This document shows, piece by piece, positions 61,499 to 64,000 of a stretch of 64,000 bases of DNA (position 1 is its first letter; every line of letters begins with the position of its first letter). The position numbers and the translations under genes were made by a program. A model generated the notes under the pieces. The model was given only the letters and a program-made list of their open reading frames with translations, did no database searches and was not told the origin of the DNA. The DNA is from RYN-230 sp963717125 (GTDB lineage Bacteria; Actinomycetota; Actinomycetes; Streptosporangiales; Streptosporangiaceae), in contig CAVQVG010000015.1 of NCBI GenBank assembly GCA_963717125.1, positions 558,001 to 622,000 of the forward strand, in the 5' to 3' direction.

Positions 61499-61546
61499 AA
61501 CCTTCTGATCCGTAGTCAGATGCTCTATCCGTTGAGCTACGAGCGC
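61474..61546 (-). tRNA. tRNA-Arg (anticodon ACG)
   Basis: A complete 73-nt cloverleaf on the minus strand: acceptor GCGCTCG/CGAGCGC, D-arm GCTC/GAGC, anticodon stem TCTGA/TCAGA with loop CTACGGA, and T-loop TTCGAGT. The anticodon ACG (A34 to inosine) reads CGU/CGC/CGA arginine codons. CCA is not encoded. A terminator hairpin follows, and the 3' end is duplicated at 57713. Confidence 0.95.
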
Positions 61547-61711
61547 TTGTCTTGAGTTGTCTACCTGCGGTTTTGCAGGCAGGTGATACGATACCACACA
61601 AGCACAGCGGTGATAGAGCTTCTGATTCGTCGCTCCGGATGCCCCTACCACGACCTCTCAAGGGTAGGGCACGAAGGGCGCAGGTCGCACCGGTTGACGG
61701 GAGGCACCAGC

Positions 61712-62707
61712 ATGTCCGTCACCAGCATGGGCGAAGCGCGCCGCGACCGGGGACGTCGAGACGGCTCCCCCGCGCCTGCCGGCCGCCCCTTACTGCGTTC
61801 GTCACCTCGTGGCAGCTTGCGCTCGAAGCCGCAGCCAAGAGCAAGCGAACGGTTCGTTCGTACACCGACTCCGTGAAGGCCCTGTACACCTTCCTCGTCG
61901 GTCAGGACATGCCTGCGGACGTGGAGGGCGTTGACTCCGAGCACATCCGCGCGTTCCTGCTGGCTGAGGAGCGGCGCACGTCGCCCGTGTCGGCTGCCGT
62001 GCACTTCCGCAACCTTCGGGTGTTCTTCGGCTGGCTGGCGAGCGAGGAAGAACGCTCGAACCCCAATCCCATGGAGCGGATCGAAGGGCCGAAGGTCAGC
62101 AAGAAGGCCAAGACGTTCTTCAGCGACGATGAGCTGGCGCGACTTCTCAAGACCTGCCAGGGCTCGTCGTTCGCGGATCGCCGCGATACCGCGCTCATGC
62201 GCGTGCTGATCGATACCGGCCTGCGTGTGTCCGGGCTCGCCAACCTGCGCTTCGACCTGGACGACGAGAGCCACAACGACGTGTTCCTCACCCAACGGAG
62301 GCTCCGCATCCGCCTCAAGGGTGGCGACGAGACCTGGGTACCGATCGGCAAGAAGGCGGCGAGCCGCCCTGGACCGGTACATCCGCGTACGGGCGCGCCA
62401 CGCCCAAGCCTCGTCGCCCTGGCTATGGCTCGGCGTCCAAGGGCACAACACCGCGCACATGACCGACTCAGGCATCCGCGACATGGTTGGCCGACGCGGC
62501 GAGCAAGCCGGAATTCAGAACGTCCACCCGCACCGCTTCCGTCGCTCGTTCGCAGACAAGTGGCTGGAAGCCGGCGGGTCCACAGACGACCTCATGCACA
62601 TAACCGGCTGGAAGACCTACGACATGGTGCGCGAGTACACCGAAGCCCGCGGCATTGCTCGCGCCCACCAGGCCCATGCACGCCTGAGTCCTGGCGACCG
62701 AATCTAG
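61712..62707 (+). pseudogene. XerD-like tyrosine integrase, broken by two indels
   Basis: Starts at ATG 61712 with GGGAGG 7 bases upstream. After about 26 codons, a one-base deletion at about 61784-61790 (in a C run) is needed to reach WQLALEAAAKSKRTVRSYTD, the SAM-like core-binding domain. The frame continues through DTGLRVSGLANLRF (first catalytic Arg) until about 62350-62368, where one extra base moves it to ALDRYIRVRARHAQASSPWL, then HPHRFRRSFADKW (His and Arg) and HITGWKTYDMVREYTEARG (catalytic Tyr). All catalytic residues are present, so it was recently functional or the indels are errors. It lies next to the 5' end of the tRNA. Confidence 0.8.
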
Positions 62708-62946
62708 CTAAATCACCCGAGCGGCCCCTGCGCTCCACCCTGCGGGCCGTTTCGCGTGCCGATCCCTCTTTGCAATCGCCATGATCGGTAGAGTAAACCG
62801 GGCTGGGGCGGGTGGTCAGTCCCAGCCAATCCACTCCGCAAATCGTACGCTTCGGCGTAGACGATCATCCCAGATTCGGAGCGACTCACCGGAGGCATCT
62901 TGCTTCGGCTTCTCAGTCCGACCTCATCCATCGAGCGCTGGTGCGC

Positions 62947-64000
62947 CTAACCGAGACTCTCGCCACCTGCGCAATTAGCCGGCAAGAAGTCGTCGGATGG
63001 ATGATCTCCTGATTGCCAGGAGGAAGCCACCTCCAACTCCGCACTCAGCTGCAACTCCGCCGCCGTACGGCGTGCTTCAAGCGATCGAGTGAAGGTTTCG
63101 GCGAGTTCCTGTTGCACGGTCAGTGGCGGCAACGGCGGAATCGGAAGGTCCAGAAGTTGATCGGCGCTTTCGAGTCGCGTTCTCTTGCTCGTACCCGTGA
63201 TCATGCCTTCGAGAAGCTCCCGAGCCGCAGGAGTCCGAATAAGAAGTTGAAGATAAACCGCCGATGCAACCGAAGGATCTTTCACGCGGTAGGCATACAT
63301 CTCCTCGCTCATTACCGTGCCGTCCACGTCGGACCCGGCCACAGCAATTGCCCCATAGACAAGGTCGATGCCAGACACGACCAGGTCGCCTTCCCTCACA
63401 ACCCACAGGTCTCTTGGCCAGTAATTGACGCTTCGCATCCCTTTGGATCTGACGACCCCCGTCAGGCGGTTGATCTCCGCGAACTCATACTCGCTACGAC
63501 GAGTTGGACTCGGAGACCGAGATATTGCCCGCGTGAGATATTCTCTCAACCGCGGTGGTTCACCGAAACGTTCCTGCAGTTGACCCTTCCTAAATGAATA
63601 TCGCGCACCAAAGAAATCCAGCCGTGAATAGGTGCCCTCGGCGGTGGGCATGGCAAAGAATGTCTGGCCAAATCCAGGTATTGTCTCGATTGCCGACTGT
63701 GCGGCTTCGACATCCAGTCGCGCACCCTGGTAGTGGCTCAATAGGGCATGGCTGACCTCTTCGAACAGCAGGCGGATTTGGGGCAGATCGTCGCCAACCC
63801 AGTCGCCTTTAGGACCGTACCCTACACGCTCAGCGTGAGCATAGAAGGTCGGCTCGAACTGAACTTTGCCCGGTTCAGGCTTTCGAACCAAAAAAATTAT
63901 CGACGTCTTGGCCTCAGTATGCGCCAAATATTTGAATGCCTTCCGTCCAAGGCTAACAACTGCCTTTACGTAGAAGTGTTCTCGGATAAATCCGCGGGTA
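62947..64000 (-). CDS. restriction-modification protein, methylase fused to HsdS-like specificity domain (partial)
   Basis: The gene is open to the window edge; no start is visible before 64000. The beginning of the visible part (GFIREHFYVKAVVSLGRKAF, AHTEAKTSIIFLVRKPEPGK) is the end of an N6-adenine methylase domain. The rest is a target-recognition domain: EYEFAEINRLTGVVRSKGMR, DLWVVREGDLVVSGIDLVYG, LPIPPLPPLTVQQELAETFT and a coiled-coil. Methylase and specificity parts are joined in one chain, unlike the separate hsdM and hsdS at 58.5-60.6 kb. GC is clearly lower than in the rest of the window, indicating recent transfer. It would modify DNA in a second specificity. Confidence 0.8.
   Translation of the reverse strand, partial: TRGFIREHFYVKAVVSLGRKAFKYLAHTEAKTSIIFLVRKPEPGKVQFEPTFYAHAERVGYGPKGDWVGDDLPQIRLLFEEVSHALLSHYQGARLDVEAAQSAIETIPGFGQTFFAMPTAEGTYSRLDFFGARYSFRKGQLQERFGEPPRLREYLTRAISRSPSPTRRSEYEFAEINRLTGVVRSKGMRSVNYWPRDLWVVREGDLVVSGIDLVYGAIAVAGSDVDGTVMSEEMYAYRVKDPSVASAVYLQLLIRTPAARELLEGMITGTSKRTRLESADQLLDLPIPPLPPLTVQQELAETFTRSLEARRTAAELQLSAELEVASSWQSGDHPSDDFLPANCAGGESLG

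Noticed and set aside
61183..61500. Minus-strand frame and overlapping plus-strand frame beside the tRNA gene
   Set aside because: Both run through the tRNA or its terminator and show no family motif.

Overview
The window is about 64 kb of very GC-rich DNA with GTG/TTG starts, 1-4 base stop/start overlaps and short intergenic gaps. Marker families point to a filamentous actinomycete: a conservon (histidine-kinase-like protein, roadblock, DUF742, small GTPase), F420-type luciferase-like oxidoreductases, an AtuA-type carboxylase operon, an S-adenosyl methyltransferase of the DUF574 type and an HspR-like MerR regulator. I cannot name the species; a Streptosporangiales-like or related lineage is an inference.

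Left part (0.1-33 kb). A GNAT acetyltransferase and an RNA methyltransferase are followed by a five-gene, tightly overlapped minus-strand operon (SWIM zinc finger, DUF5691-like, MoxR AAA+ ATPase, DUF5682-like, VWA), resembling the E. coli yehLMPQ set. Next come an orphan NuoB-like subunit and a six-gene biotin-dependent carboxylase/AtuA catabolic operon with its own TetR regulator. Then follow a secreted GH51-like glycosidase with FN3 and CBM2 domains, a complete conservon plus an NTPase-TPR protein, a fused maleylacetate reductase/hydroxyquinol dioxygenase, a structured leader in front of a 28-residue membrane peptide, an SPFH-ribbon-helix-helix pair behind a perfect palindrome, and a superfamily 2 helicase.

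Middle part (33-55 kb). This holds a PAS-GAF-PP2C phosphatase, methyltransferase and VOC remnants, RecQ, luciferase-like, MBL, hemerythrin, MarR and aldo/keto reductase genes. A DyP peroxidase with a C-terminal encapsulin-targeting peptide is directly followed by its family 1 encapsulin shell. Then come a MazF-like toxin-antitoxin pair, a cytochrome b-like membrane protein with 11-bp response-regulator boxes beside a two-component system whose kinase is frameshifted by a CCAG duplication, a sedolisin, gluconokinase, an Smr protein, SMP-30, quinone oxidoreductase, a frameshifted STAS gene and an HspR-like regulator.

Right part (55-64 kb). This is an accessory region of lower GC. An integrase remnant and a 26-bp copy of the 3' end of tRNA-Arg(ACG) lie 3.8 kb from the intact tRNA gene, bracketing a Phd/RelE pair and a type I-like hsdM-hsdS pair without hsdR. 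Beyond the tRNA are a tyrosine integrase broken by two indels and the 3' end of a second restriction-modification gene (methylase fused to a specificity domain) that runs off the window.

Several items are decayed: VOC, DUF574, nitrilase, integrase and probably TetR remnants, plus frameshifts in a histidine kinase, a STAS protein and an integrase. The frameshifts may be real or may be assembly errors, and both readings are kept open.
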